NCBI RefSeq assembly: GCF_033473495.1
Contig: NC_088940.1
Span: 1,984,001 to 2,048,000 of the forward strand
DNA from: Cercospora beticola
Lineage: Eukaryota > Ascomycota > Dothideomycetes > Mycosphaerellales > Mycosphaerellaceae
Length of the DNA: 64,000 nucleotides
Direction: 5' to 3'
This document shows, piece after piece, positions 23,788 to 34,386 of this stretch (within the stretch, counting starts at the first letter, position 1; the number at the start of each line of letters is the position of its first letter). Made by a program: the position numbers and the translations under genes. The notes below the pieces were generated by a model, which saw only the letters and a list, made by a program, of their open reading frames with translations, was not told the DNA's origin and searched no databases.

Positions 23788-24427
23788 GGTGAGCATCCTG
23801 GATGGCGACGAATTTGAAGATGTCGTGATGATGATCAACGCAGAGTGAGACCTCTCCTCTCTATCTTGTACATTGGACTCCCAAAATTCTCCATACAACT
23901 TCGGCACCCGCCCAAAGCCGGAACTCGTGTGGTGTGATGATCTATCTTCTACTGATCTCATCCTTCAGGCTGACTGTGGCAGCATAAGCCGATGGTCATC
24001 GAGCTTCGGTCTTCTAGCTGCCGGCGCATCGAAAAGCAAGCTTCGGCAGCGTTGTGGCAGACTTTCTCCAATTGAATGGAGCCGAACACTCGATAACGGG
24101 ACCACGAATCGTGCACGATCTCGTTCCTCCAAAACCAGCGATAAGGCAGATGGAATTTGCCGCTGTCTTCCCAATTTGGCTTGATACGACATAGCCAGCC
24201 GCTTTTTAAGTTCACTTAGCCTCATGTCAACTTGAAGGGATGGCGCCATGCAATTTTACGCCCCTCAGCCACAGATTAAAAGACTGCAGCCACACTGGTC
24301 TGGATGTTGATGAAGATGGAATATACTACTAGATATCAGGAGCTCGTCATCAGTAGGTTCTGTCTTCCATCTTCTTCACTCCCATTCTTTCCACCAGCGC
24401 TCATTAATCACACTCTCATTTCCCAAA
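23788..24427. other. Intergenic
   Basis: Terminal region of the terpene synthase and promoter of the secreted protein. No gene is supported. Open frames of about 100 codons overlap on both strands without domain features. Confidence 0.5.
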
Positions 24428-25201
24428 ATGCATTTCACCACACTCATTACCACAGTATCCCTTCTCTCAACAGCTTCTGCTCACGCATATCACCGACACC
24501 ATCGCCGAACGACATCAGATCCTCGTGTCTGCGCAGTTCTCCAAAACACCGATCGTCCTGGAAATGATTATTTCCGAGTCAAGACCGTGACCTTCGAGGC
24601 CTGCGAAGTAGCCTGCGCAGCAGATGTCCGCTGTGTAACAGCCCAATTTCGCAAGGACAATCAATTCTGCTATTTCAAAGAAGCCAGCAGTGATTCTGTT
24701 CCGGACACCAATGTCGATACTGTAGACTGCTCGGGCAGCATCTTGCCTGAGACCACGACTACGACTACGGCGGCTGGAAGTACTTCAACGACTACTACTA
24801 CTTCCATGAGTACCGCTACATCGACGACTTCTTCCACAACAACTGCTTCTTCTACAACTTCTGCTTCAACCACTGATTCTTCTTCGACATCTACCGCTTC
24901 CTCGACTTCTACTGCGTCCTCGACTACCAGTGCTTCTCCAACCACCAGTACTACCCTGGCCACAAGCACTACAAAAACCGCGAAAATCACCAGCACGACA
25001 AAATCAAAGACTACATGCAAGCCAACTACGACCACCAAGGCAGTATACACAACCAAGAAAGCCACAACGACGAAGTGCACAACGAAGTTCAAGACCACGA
25101 CAAAGGCGAAGAAGCCATACGCCACGACTAAGGCGAAGAAGCCATATGCTACGACGGAGGCGAAGAAGCCATATGCCACGACTACAAAGAAGCACTACTA
25201 A
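24428..25201 (+). CDS. Secreted mucin-like protein with an apple/PAN-like domain
   Basis: 257 residues in one exon. A clear signal peptide (MHFTTLITTVSLLSTASAHA) is followed by a ~75-residue cysteine-containing domain: CAVLQNTD, FEACEVACAADVRC, AQFRKDNQFCYF, DTVDC. Its six cysteines, FxxC spacing and CxxxC pattern resemble fungal apple/PAN modules, which bind carbohydrate or protein. From about residue 110 the chain is Thr/Ser-rich and presumably O-glycosylated, then Lys/Thr-rich, ending in repeats of TTKAKKPYA. No GPI signal is seen at the C-terminus, so it may be held in the wall by its basic repeats. The start ATG gives a textbook signal sequence. Confidence 0.75.
   Translation: MHFTTLITTVSLLSTASAHAYHRHHRRTTSDPRVCAVLQNTDRPGNDYFRVKTVTFEACEVACAADVRCVTAQFRKDNQFCYFKEASSDSVPDTNVDTVDCSGSILPETTTTTTAAGSTSTTTTTSMSTATSTTSSTTTASSTTSASTTDSSSTSTASSTSTASSTTSASPTTSTTLATSTTKTAKITSTTKSKTTCKPTTTTKAVYTTKKATTTKCTTKFKTTTKAKKPYATTKAKKPYATTEAKKPYATTTKKHY
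24750..25196 (+). repeat. Low-complexity Thr/Ser codon tract and tandem KKPYA repeats
   Basis: Within the apple-like gene, ACT/ACG/TCT codon runs extend from about 24750 to 25000. They are followed at 25105-25196 by a near-perfect 27-base unit (coding KAKKPYATT) in three to four copies. Such in-frame repeats change length readily between strains. Confidence 0.85.
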
Positions 25202-25735
25202 GGACCCAACGCGGTTGATCGTTGTGCGACAGTGTACTTCCATCAATAATGCCGAAATTTACTTGCCGTACATAGTTTCGTATAATACAAGACTTCTGGG
25301 CTGGTGATGAGGAGCCAGCGCCGCTCATTCATAGTGGAATTAATGCCTACAATGCGAGAATGCCTCAAAGTGGCTCCCATTCTGATTGTTTGACCGTCCT
25401 CAAGGGATTCCCTAGTTCTACGACGATTACCGTTTTGGGTTGGTCTGCGTCCGCCATGCTGGGTAATGTATAGTCAAGCGCATGCGCCTGTCGATCTCAT
25501 GATAACGTAGCCCTGAAGCCCTTTTTTTCTCCGAGTATTGCAAGCTTTGACCTCGTGGAATTCGCTTCCAATGGCAGCTGAATCTTGCTTAGTTGAGCGT
25601 GGTGCTTGTTCGTTGATGACACCGGCTGCCACCACTTACTCATGCGCCACACATACTGAATGCACACATCAAGTCGCATTTTCATTCAGCCCTGCTCCAG
25701 GCCACAAAGGTATCCCTCCCATCGAAGGCCCTTGC
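25202..25735. other. Convergent intergenic region
   Basis: Holds the 3' ends of the secreted mucin-like gene and the Aim9-like gene. No gene is supported. Confidence 0.5.
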
Positions 25736-27579
25736 TCAGAGGTACTCATCCTCATCCATATCATCGAACACCCAATGCTCACTCACCGCAATCCTGTCTA
25801 TTTCCGTCTCCGCGCGCTCAAGCGCAAGCTTCTTCATCTCCCCCACAGCCTCCTTGGCCGCTTCGTAATGATTATTGGGTACCCAGCCTTCCGGTCCAAC
25901 GCCGAGCATTTCTTTCGTATCTCTCATTTGCTCCTCAGCTTCACGTTCTGAATCGTCCAAACGCATGCATTTTTCCTCCTCGGCTTCGGAGAAGAGGATT
26001 GGACATGGGACGTCTGGATTTGTCGAAAACTTGTCCCAACGCTGTTTGAAGAAGATGAGAGTTGATCGTAGTGGGATGTTGTCTCCTTGCCAAGGGGCGC
26101 TGGCCAGATGGAAGAGCTTGCGCCGGCCAGTCGAGTAGGGGTATCTCAGTGCATTCAAATGATCTGGGTTCTTCTCAGCAGTGCGTGTGACGTATTCGTG
26201 GTGAAGTTCGCGTTCGCGAAAGATTGCCAGCTGTTCGGCTTGCTCGTCTTCTGTCATGCTTTCCATGTTCGTGGGGAGTCGCGGCGTTTCAAGATCTTGT
26301 GAGACTAGGTCGCGAGAGTTGTTGAGGTCGTCTGGCATGCCTGCGTTCAACAGCGCTGGAAGAATGACGCTATGCTGCCAGTCGATGATCGATGTGATCG
26401 TGAAATCGCGAGAAACAAAGATGTTGGCGGGTCGTAGATCCGGGTGCCTCAATGTGGGCAGCAACAAATCTTTATCCCCGTTCAATAGGATATAGTCGAT
26501 GATACTCAGATACTTCTCGAGGCTGTCGGCGTGAGTCTCCGGTAACTGTCGCTCGAGATCGAAAGTTTCTCTGCGTATACGATCGAATGGCAGCAGTGGA
26601 CGACCATATTTCCGCAAGTACTCGAGCTCTTTTCTAGCGCCGCTTTCCAGAACTTGCTTCGCTTTTCTGACTAGTGACAATTAGCTCCGCGCTCTTGTAT
26701 CGAGAGGTGATCAGCTTACATGGTCCACGATCGATCGAGAGGTCGGCCCGCTTCCCAAACCACAATGGTTGAGCGACACTGGGCCCAACCACAAGCGGAC
26801 CTGAAGTCTCCTCGACATTCGAATCTATCGCAATGCCAGAGGTACCAGCAGGAAGGTCCCGTCTGAAGAACAAGCTCCCGCTGGCAGGGAATGCCATGGC
26901 GCCCATACGGCACTCCAGGTCAACGAGACTCTTGACAAATTGACGTCGCTGCTCAGAAGTCGTGTCAAACCAGATGGAAGAGAGGTCTTGGCCAACACTG
27001 TGTTCCATGAAGATATATTCAACACCGGCAGCATTGTCGCTTGTCGCCGAGTAGCCGTAGACCTTCGGCACAGGCAGTCCCTTAGAATGGAGGAAGGTCA
27101 ACGTTGCTGCCTCGCTGGCGACTAGCATATCACGAGGTTTGATGAAGGCATATGGTATGCGAGCCACAAGGGAAAAGCCGTCTCGCATGCGAATGAGGAA
27201 AGCTCGGTTCGCAGCTCCTTCTCCAAGCTTGTCGAAGTAGACAATGTCTTTGACATCTCGGTGAATGGCATTCGCGGCCAGCGTCTTCAGCTCGAACACG
27301 TTAAAGAGACGCTTGCGTTCCTCAAACCGCTTCTCTTCATTGTATCTGTGCAGATTTGTGAGTCCAGAGCAGGTGGACAAAATGTGTAACTGACAGCCAC
27401 CTGCCAGAAGTGTACTGGAATAGTCGCTCGAGTTCTTCTCCTGTAGCCAGATGACGCGAGATGGATCTGTCTGCTGCTGCCACATAAGATGCATGCGGCT
27501 TGCACCGGCTACACCGCAGTATTGACGATGCAGGACCTACACTAGCAGTCAATCCGGCCATGATAAGATGGCTGGCCAT
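25736..27579 (-). CDS. Aminoglycoside-phosphotransferase-fold protein, Aim9-like (mitochondrial)
   Basis: A kinase-like APH protein of 581 residues. Three exons: 27579-27395, 27345-26720 and 26670-25736, with introns of 49-50 bases. Exon 1 ends FQYTSGRWL and joins YNEEKRFEERKRLFNV, the start typical of fungal Aim9/mitochondrial APH relatives. The ATP-binding half contains KLGEGAANRAFLIRMRDGFSLVARIPY. The hinge region reads YIFMEHSVGQDLSSIWFD. The catalytic loop is HPDLRPANIFV, a variant of HGDxxxxN, and the metal-binding motif is IIDWQH. The basic N-terminus fits mitochondrial import. Substrate is unknown for the family. Confidence in the family is high. The Aim9 label rests on overall layout. 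Confidence 0.85.
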
Positions 27580-28226
27580 GGACGACTTCTGTGGCTGTAC
27601 CTATGCGCCTGCGACTATGAGATCAGACAGAGACACGATGAGTGTCTCGTTCAAGCCTTCGTCTAGCCGTCGGCTGGAGCTCGATTCATTGCAGAAGTGT
27701 TGCGTGGACCACAGGAACAGAAAGCGAGGGCAGGAGGTGAAGAGGCACGGAGCGCAGGGTCTTGGCGTTCGGCAGCTCTCGACTTCAAACTTCGGACTGC
27801 CAAACATCACCATCCTCATCTGCTTCACATCGCTGTGCATCTCACGAAAACTAAGTTCAGACTTCCTGAAGACAGAGTGCTCGTTTCGAAATCTCATGAT
27901 CCTCTATGCGTCGTCCGATGTCTCGTCCGAAGCCTCGCTCGGCCTCTACACAGAGTCCGAAGCTCATGCAGCATACCATCGGCTGGCGGGGATAACTGCC
28001 ATCCAAAGAGCGTTTCGCGACGAAACAACCTTCCACAACATCAACTCCTCAATCCAATATAAATAAGTATCCACGGCGAGCTTTCTTCATAGCTGAAGGA
28101 GGCCCGTTCAAATCTCTGACACTTTCTCTCCAACTAACACCCCATCACCTCTCTCAAAGCTCTTTTCTCTGTCATACCATAGCCTCAGCCAACTAATCCC
28201 CTCCGACCTCTACACTCTTCTTCATC
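27580..28226. other. Divergent promoter region
   Basis: Lies between the start of the Aim9-like gene (minus) and the Ayg1-like gene (plus). A TATAAATAA-like stretch at 28060-28068 and a C/T-rich tract before 28227 look like a core promoter and leader for the plus-strand gene. The 188-codon frame at 27500-28066 overlaps the Aim9-like first exon and shows no domain. Confidence 0.45.
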
Positions 28227-29529
28227 ATGACAGACCCCCGCACAGGCAGCGCCTGGATCCTCCCCGCCGAAAAACTAAACTCAATTTACCCTCACCTGGG
28301 CAGCATCTCCAACCTCTGGCACAAAAAATGGTCCTTTCCCGCCAGTAAATCCCTCTATCCCTTCCACGATGGCCTTTACGAAGACTTCGCTCCGATTTTC
28401 GAATCTCTGATCTCAAAGGGAATCCACGATGGCTACACAGACGCATACACTCGCGAATTCGTCCCGACGGCTGAGAGATTAGTCGCCGAAGCAGATGAGA
28501 AATTAGAGAAAGGAGAAGACAAGGAAGAAGTGATTAAGGTCTACCTTCGCGCGTGTGCGGTATACCGGATAGCGAGATTCCCGTACATCAATTCAGATTT
28601 GAAGAGGGATGTTTATGCGGCGCAGAAGAAGGCATATTTGAAAGCTGCGGCGTTGTTTGAGGTTCCGATCGAAGATGTTGAAATTGAGCATACAGCGGGG
28701 ATCGCAGGTCAAGATGAGGGAGATAAAGTGCCATTGTACGTTCGCGTGCCGAAGGATGCGAGCAACGAGAAGCCAGCTCCAGTGGTATTGTTGATGTGTG
28801 GGTTGGACGGACATCGCCCAGACAATACTGTACGAAGCGATGAGTTCTTGAAGAGAGGGTGGGCGAGCGTTATTGCCGGTAAGTCTGTATCAGGAAGCAG
28901 GCCTGATCGTGTGCTTCACCGAAGGCAGAGCTAACAGTGCCGAATGTATAGACATCCCTGGTACGGCCGACTGTCCTGCGCTGCGCTCTGATCCAACAAG
29001 TGCCGATCGTCTGTGGACCTCCATCCTGGACTGGATCTCCACGCAACCTCACCTCAATTCTCGTAAAGTTCTTGTCTGGGGCCTTTCGGCGGGTGGCTAC
29101 AACGCCACTCGTGTGGCACATACTCACGCGTCCCGCATCATAGGCTCCGTAGCCCAAGGAGCCGGAACACATCACTTCTTCAGTCGAGCTTGGTTAGAGA
29201 AGGCCGCCAACCACGAATATCCTTGGACAGCTCTGCCTGCACTGCGTGAGAAGTTTGGATACGAAACTGAAGATGCGATGTTGGACCACGCACAACAAGA
29301 GTGGAGCTTGCTGGACAACAAGATTGTCGAGATGCAGAGCTGCAGACTGCTGATGGTAAACGGAACGCATGACGGGCTGATGCCAATTGAGGATAGCATG
29401 TTGATGATGGAGTACGGAAGGCCAAAAGAAGGAAGGTTTTTCACTGGACTGCTACACATGGGATATCCGCCTGCGAACGGCAGCGTGTACCCGTGGATGG
29501 GAGAGGTGATGAATAGTGTGCAATCGTAG
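28227..29529 (+). CDS. Ayg1-like alpha/beta hydrolase
   Basis: Relatives of Aspergillus Ayg1 shorten a heptaketide naphthopyrone to 1,3,6,8-tetrahydroxynaphthalene in DHN-melanin synthesis; others cleave diketones. Two exons, 28227-28878 and 28952-29529 (intron GTAAGT...TATAG), give 409 residues, close to the 406 of Ayg1. The nucleophile elbow is GLSAGG with S263. The acid is D358 in NGTHDGLMP and the base H386 in LLHMGYP. The helical N-terminal domain (SLYPFHDGLYEDFAPIFE) and the VVLLMCGLDGHRPD strand after residue 180 fit the family. No polyketide synthase or reductase lies nearby, so a melanin role is only one possibility. Confidence 0.88.
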
Positions 29530-29990
29530 ACAACAAGAAATTGACTTTCGGATCGAAGCCCGCGACCGGGCCGCTTTCTGCGGATGAATGCTTGAGCTCG
29601 AAGCGTGGCGCTCTGTGAGTCGAATGCTATTGCAGCGGCTCCAAAGCAGTATTCCACGCACATGTGTGTGCTTCCGACTGGTCTTCGTGGGATGCGAATC
29701 ACATGCTGACACCACCACGCATCCTGACCTCGGCTTGCCACGTTGCTTAGTGTTATGCACAGTCTGCGACACTGCAGCTACCCTGAGCTCAACTTGACGC
29801 CCAAGCGAAGCACATGAACATCGACGGCGGTTTTCGTCCAGACTTCGCACCTGCATGGATGTGGCTCATGTGCTTCCTCGTAGGCAGGGCGATTGACAAG
29901 TACTGTCGATCTGTACTGACTGTAGGCTTTGGTCATCTTCTGCTCTGCCGCATTCATCCCTCTTCCTCCACAACCTTCAGCTACGCAAAG

Positions 29991-30390
29991 ATGACTTCCA
30001 CTGCGCAGAGAGCTTTCAATCAATTGTCGTTGACCAGACTGCCGTGTTCCTCGCCGTTGCGCTTAGGCAAGAGTGTTGCGCAGACAAGAACCAGGCCAGA
30101 TGCTGGTGAACGGCGACAAACAGAGCCGGTGAGATCCGACGTGGTTGGTGCCAAGAATGGAGAGAGGTATACTGTCCCCTGAATCATGAGAACTTTGCGT
30201 GGATACTGTACTCACAGCTCTTGTCCAACTCAGTCGAGACACCAGTAGGGACGACCACGATCTCGGCAAACACAAGCAAAGCTCTGAAGAGCTAGTTTGG
30301 TGGAAAGCCACGTCGCTCGAGTCTCCGGGGCTTGTTGAATCGTTTCGGAAAGAGGATATACACCAGAATCGGTCGATGGATCGGAGGTGA
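29991..30390 (+). CDS. Small hypothetical protein, possible mitochondrial presequence
   Basis: I do not recognise this gene. A gene is suggested by two compatible exons, 29991-30166 and 30234-30390 (intron GTATAC...CTCAG, 67 bases), together coding 110 residues. The N-terminus (MTSTAQRAFNQLSLTRLPC) is rich in Arg, Ser and Leu without acids for ~40 residues, like a mitochondrial targeting sequence. The C-terminal part is hydrophilic, with DDHDLGKHKQSSEELVWWK followed by SLESPGLVESFRKED. Another donor at 30094 with the acceptor at 30216 also keeps a frame open. It fills an otherwise empty 880-base gap before Stn1 on the other strand. Existence and splicing are both tentative. Confidence 0.38.
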
Positions 30391-30411
30391 CGGAGAATGA
30401 GGTCAGGTTGA

Positions 30412-31197
30412 TCAGTCGTCCCAGGGCATCTTGAGAATATGTGAACCTGGGAGTGCACCTTGATTGTAGTACTCGGTGCGCTGCTTCCTCTTCGCCTCGA
30501 TCTTCTCCTCATGCCGCCTCCTCAGCTCTTCGAGCTTTGCGTACTTTTTCTTACGTCGTCGCGACTGCTGCTCTGTCACCCTTTCTGCCTCGATCAACTT
30601 CGCGTCGATGGCTGTCCTCTGGTCTGATGACAGCACCCAAGGCTTGTTCAAGACTCTTATCTTCCAATCTGCGACCTTGGACCAGTGTATCGCTTCCTCA
30701 TTGGTATCTTTGACCAGTCCAAGACGAAGAGCGATGATTTGGCGAGATTGGTTGTAGCTCTCCACCTTCCCTTCAGCAATGATGACTGTGCCCATGTCGA
30801 CTGTCGCTTTGCCAATGATCAATACAGGTAATCCGAAGTGTGACATGACTTCGACATTGTCGAGACTTGTCTTGCTAGAGTAGACTGCTCCGTTCTGCTC
30901 CCGATATGCCACGGGCCGCTCCAACTTGACCTCAATGTTGGCGCCACTCCCGTCGTCGACAGTCATGAGAATGTATCTTCCTCCGGCCACTTGATCGATC
31001 TGGCACACAAATCCGACAATTCGCACGAACTGTATAGGGTGGTTCAGCCAAAACCAGACATTTTGCCCGCGGAAGCCAGGCTCTTCGCGAAGTTTGTAGA
31101 CATCGGCGGCGGAGAGCTTGTTCCAGCGGAACCAGGTTGGCGAGGCATCAAAGTAGCGGGCAGCATACTGTTGAACACCCGAGGGAGCGGTGGTCAT
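30412..31197 (-). CDS. STN1: Stn1, CST telomere-capping complex subunit
   Basis: Stn1 protects chromosome ends and recruits DNA polymerase alpha with Ctc1/Cdc13 and Ten1. The 261-residue protein has the N-terminal OB fold. The segment [20 protein letters not shown], with [19 protein letters not shown], is the signature strand 1 to 3 region of Stn1 proteins. It is followed by [20 protein letters not shown] and [14 protein letters not shown]. The C-terminal third is a Lys/Arg/Glu-rich helix with [20 protein letters not shown]. The frame is open to 31302, but the ATG at 31197 ([17 protein letters not shown]) gives the expected start; another in-frame ATG is at 31278. It lacks the C-terminal winged helices found in yeast and human Stn1, as is usual in short fungal forms. 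Confidence 0.85.
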   Translation of the reverse strand: MTTAPSGVQQYAARYFDASPTWFRWNKLSAADVYKLREEPGFRGQNVWFWLNHPIQFVRIVGFVCQIDQVAGGRYILMTVDDGSGANIEVKLERPVAYREQNGAVYSSKTSLDNVEVMSHFGLPVLIIGKATVDMGTVIIAEGKVESYNQSRQIIALRLGLVKDTNEEAIHWSKVADWKIRVLNKPWVLSSDQRTAIDAKLIEAERVTEQQSRRRKKKYAKLEELRRRHEEKIEAKRKQRTEYYNQGALPGSHILKMPWDD

Positions 31198-31417
31198 GTC
31201 ATCGTCGTACGTAGAGAGTGGAGTCGTCGTGATCGATGAGGAAAGATGTTTACAGTGTCGAGGCAGAAAGTGCGTCATCGGCAACGCGACCGCGTCAAAC
31301 ACGAAACTTACGCGTTGGCAACTACCACTTCCACTTCACTTCCATTCCATCCAACTGCCTGTGTTCCATACTGACATCGAACGCCCTTCAGCGAGCACTA
31401 TCTCCGCCACCATCATC
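31198..31417. promoter_or_regulatory. Shared divergent promoter of STN1 and the J-protein gene
   Basis: Only 220 bases separate the two start codons. The segment includes TACGCGT and ACGCGAC (31290 and 31309), which resemble MluI-box-type cell-cycle elements (ACGCGT). That would suit a telomere gene, but this is inferred from sequence resemblance only. Confidence 0.4.
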
Positions 31418-32359
31418 ATGCCCAAACGCAAGGAACAAGCCGAAGAAATCTCTCTCGAGGACGAGGAAGAGGAAGTCTCCGCTGGTTCAGCTCCCACGTC
31501 CATCAACCCATACCATGTCCTCGACCTTCCTCCAGACGCCTCAGCCGATGAGATCAAAAAAGCCTACCGCCGCGCAGCTCTCAAATCGCATCCTGACAAG
31601 GTGTCACCCGATCAAAAAGATGCTGCACACCAACGCTTCCAGGAAGTCGCATTCGCATACGCCATCCTATCCGATGAGCGTCGGCGGAAACGCTACGATA
31701 CTACCGGCCGCACAGAAGAGAGTCTCGACATTGAAGACGATGACTTCGACTGGGCAGATTTCTTCCGCGCGCAGTTTGCGAACGTGGTGACAGAAGAGAG
31801 GATCAACGAGTTCGCGGGCAGCTATAAGGGTAGCGAAGAGGAGAAGCGAGATCTGTTGAAGGCATATGAGCAGTGTGAAGGGAGGATGCAGAAGATCTAC
31901 CAGACGGTCATGCTGAGTGATATGACGGAAGATGAGGACAGGTTTCGTGCAATCATTGACGAGGCAATCGAGACCGGAGAGGTTGAAGGGTATGAGAAGT
32001 ATTTGGGAGAGACAGAGAAGCAGAGGGAGAAGAGAATCGCTCAAGCGAGGAAGAACAAGGAGAGCGAGGCTGGCGAGGCGAAGGCTGCAGAGGAGGAGAT
32101 TAAGAATAAGAAGAAGGGCAAGGGGAAGAAAGAGAATGGGTCGGGAGGTGGCCTGGGTGATCTTGCTGCATTGATACAGCAGAGGCAGAAAGGGCGTGAG
32201 CAGAACTTCTTCGATCATCTCGAGGAGAAGTATGCACCGAAGGGAAAGAAAGGGAAGAGTTCAGCTATGGATGAGCCGCTTGAAGAGGCTTTTGCTGCGA
32301 ACCGCAAGAAGGCAGATACCGTCGAGGGTGCGAGGAAGAAGGCTAAGACCAAGAAGTGA
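31418..32359 (+). CDS. DnaJ-domain protein, DNAJC9-like
   Basis: A nuclear-type J protein of 313 residues. The J domain starts at N30 ([20 protein letters not shown]) and has the essential HPD at residues 58-60, so it should stimulate Hsp70. It is followed by [19 protein letters not shown], the conserved block of DNAJC9, which in animals binds histones H3-H4 and links them to Hsp70. The C-terminal half is strongly charged, with lysine-rich stretches suited to nuclear import. The ATG at 31418 is the first that fits the J domain. No introns. The family assignment is good, while histone chaperoning is inferred from DNAJC9. Confidence 0.85.
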   Translation: MPKRKEQAEEISLEDEEEEVSAGSAPTSINPYHVLDLPPDASADEIKKAYRRAALKSHPDKVSPDQKDAAHQRFQEVAFAYAILSDERRRKRYDTTGRTEESLDIEDDDFDWADFFRAQFANVVTEERINEFAGSYKGSEEEKRDLLKAYEQCEGRMQKIYQTVMLSDMTEDEDRFRAIIDEAIETGEVEGYEKYLGETEKQREKRIAQARKNKESEAGEAKAAEEEIKNKKKGKGKKENGSGGGLGDLAALIQQRQKGREQNFFDHLEEKYAPKGKKGKSSAMDEPLEEAFAANRKKADTVEGARKKAKTKK

Positions 32360-34386
32360 GCAGTAACCTGCTCTTCTGGTTGAATTTGATGATAGACTGT
32401 ACTGATAAGCATGGCGTTCAGGCGCAGTGATACCCAGACTGCATACTGGAAACACTGAGATGGAATCGTGGATTGATTACAGAAGCCAAATATTACAGAG
32501 CTACAGCGATGGTCCCCTCGCCCGATCTCTCACCCGAAGAGACGTGTCGCAGTCCTCGTCTATCTGCTATTTCGCTCAAGATCCCGTATGGCATCATGCA
32601 ATCGTCTACCCTTACTCCGAATGCCTCACAGCCTTCGTTGATCTTCACATCGTTCCACGTAGGATAAGCTAACTGACGATCTATCTCAGCCGTGTGGTAT
32701 TCCCAGCAATAACAATCTCTTCGCCTTGCGTTGTCTACCAGTGTAAGTGGCACTAGTATACGGTCGAAATATCCTGCTTCCAACGACCTGCCTTGGCCGA
32801 GTGGTAAGTTCATAAGTCGCGGGCATATCTGCCAGCGCCTAGTACTCCACAAGCCTCTTCAGGACAGTTCGAAGGCTTTCGATGGTTCTTCGAGAGAGCC
32901 TTGATGTGCGAGTTGTACTGCTCAGCCAAGGAAGATTCTTTTGCCTCACCGTCCGCTATGTTTCATCACAAATGAAGCATGGTGGACCTTTTTTGATCAG
33001 CCTCATGCATTGTGACAGTGCACATCTACTAAAACAAAACCTCTGAACCCCAACGATCGTTCTTGGTCTAGCGGTCTGCCAAGTAAATCGCCAGCATGGT
33101 TGCTGGCGTCCAGCCTACGGCGATATTTGGACACGATCCTAGGCCTGCACAAGCCTGTGTCGCAGCCTTCCCATCGCTGAACCTCTACCAAAAACAATTG
33201 TTTTGCTCTCGTTTGTCTTTTTCTTCTGCTTCCATCGCATTGTCCCTCTCCGCGAGTCTTTGGTCACGTTTGCTTCCTCGCCCGTATCGACAGCACATGG
33301 GGCTTCATATGCAGATGAAAGTGCCAAGTCACCAACAATTGTTCTTGGTCGAGCGGACGGCTCAGTAACCAGCCAGCAAACAAACAAGCTTGCTTGCTTT
33401 GCGCTTGGATCACTTCAGATACAGTCCATTCAACGTCGTCATTAATGTTTCCCTCGTTCAAGCGGCTCGAGCCTTCGATGCGATGCTGAAGGTTTTTCCC
33501 CGATGTAGAGAGGATGATTGTTTTTGCTGTCAGTCATGCTACAGTCGTTGAATTTCCTACTTTTCCATACACATCTATTCTCGCTTCGCTTTGGGAACCA
33601 AGGAGAAGTCGCCCTCGACGCAAGTTTGACCTCTGATCTGAACCTCGTTCTGCTGTCCACTGCGTTGGTTGCCACCTACCTTGTCAGAGCTTTACCAGAA
33701 GTTCGAACCGCCTTTCTGAGCCATCAGTCTTGGTCTAGCGGGCCTAGCCAGTAAGTCGTCATGCCTAATGCTTGGAAAATAGCAAGAATACTTTTCGAGG
33801 TCGCGCGCTCAGCAGAGCTCGAGAGAGGAGGCAGGGTTCCTTCTTGGTCCGGAACGTGGCTGAATGTTTTGTCCTTTGATGTTCGTCTTCGCCTCCCGAA
33901 CCCGTACGAACTTTACCATCCGCATAGTTTACTGTTACTCCCGCCATTTGTTTCCTTCTGCTCCAGGCTTCCAGAAAGAATTCTCTCTCTCAAGAATTTG
34001 GTAGCTTTTCATGTGATTTAAAGCTTTGTCTTCTCAATGGTCGGTCATGGGGTAGTGGTATGCTCAATCAGTCATTTCCGTTCCAGAGAAATGCTTGAGT
34101 TATCGGTTGCGCTCGACATCACTTCACATGGCGTGCGTATAGCGCCATGAAAATGTATTCAATACCTCCAACGACGACTGAGCCATTGGCCAGTTTGTTC
34201 GCTTCGTTCTGAAAAGATCAGTGCAGGCTCAGTGCTCCTCGTGAGCGAAAGCACTCGGCTGTGCTTTGGCCAAAAGTTGCCTTCGTGACTTCGCATGTTT
34301 TGCACAGCCACCTCCAAGCGCCTACTATCCTGCTCTACCAGTCTGACCATCTTTCTCCCGGCCATCACACCCTCCCCACTCCATCC
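32360..34386. other. Gene-poor stretch with tRNA A-box-like motifs
   Basis: No gene is firmly supported. A minus-strand frame at 32493-32852 (119 codons) has fairly protein-like composition in its last 70 codons, but no domain or mapped start. The stretch CTTGG-TC-(T/G)AGCGG, followed by CC or CTC and AGTAA, recurs at 33061, 33344 and 33729, with weaker copies at 32790, 33842 and 34037. The core TGGTCTAGCGG fits the tRNA A-box pattern, but no complete tRNA can be folded. GTTCGAACC near 33701 resembles a B box. Confidence 0.5.

Noticed and set aside
24670..25179. 169-codon Val/Phe-rich minus-strand frame
   Set aside because: Exact antisense of the Thr/Lys repeat region of the secreted mucin-like protein.
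22000..29600. Terpene synthase plus Ayg1-like hydrolase as a biosynthetic gene cluster
   Set aside because: No P450, PKS, prenyltransferase, transporter or cluster regulator among them; the genes between them are of unrelated type.
32786..32820. TTGGCCGAGTGGT as a tRNA-Leu or tRNA-Ser gene
   Set aside because: Only a D-arm-like segment is present; no acceptor stem pairing, anticodon arm or B box follows.
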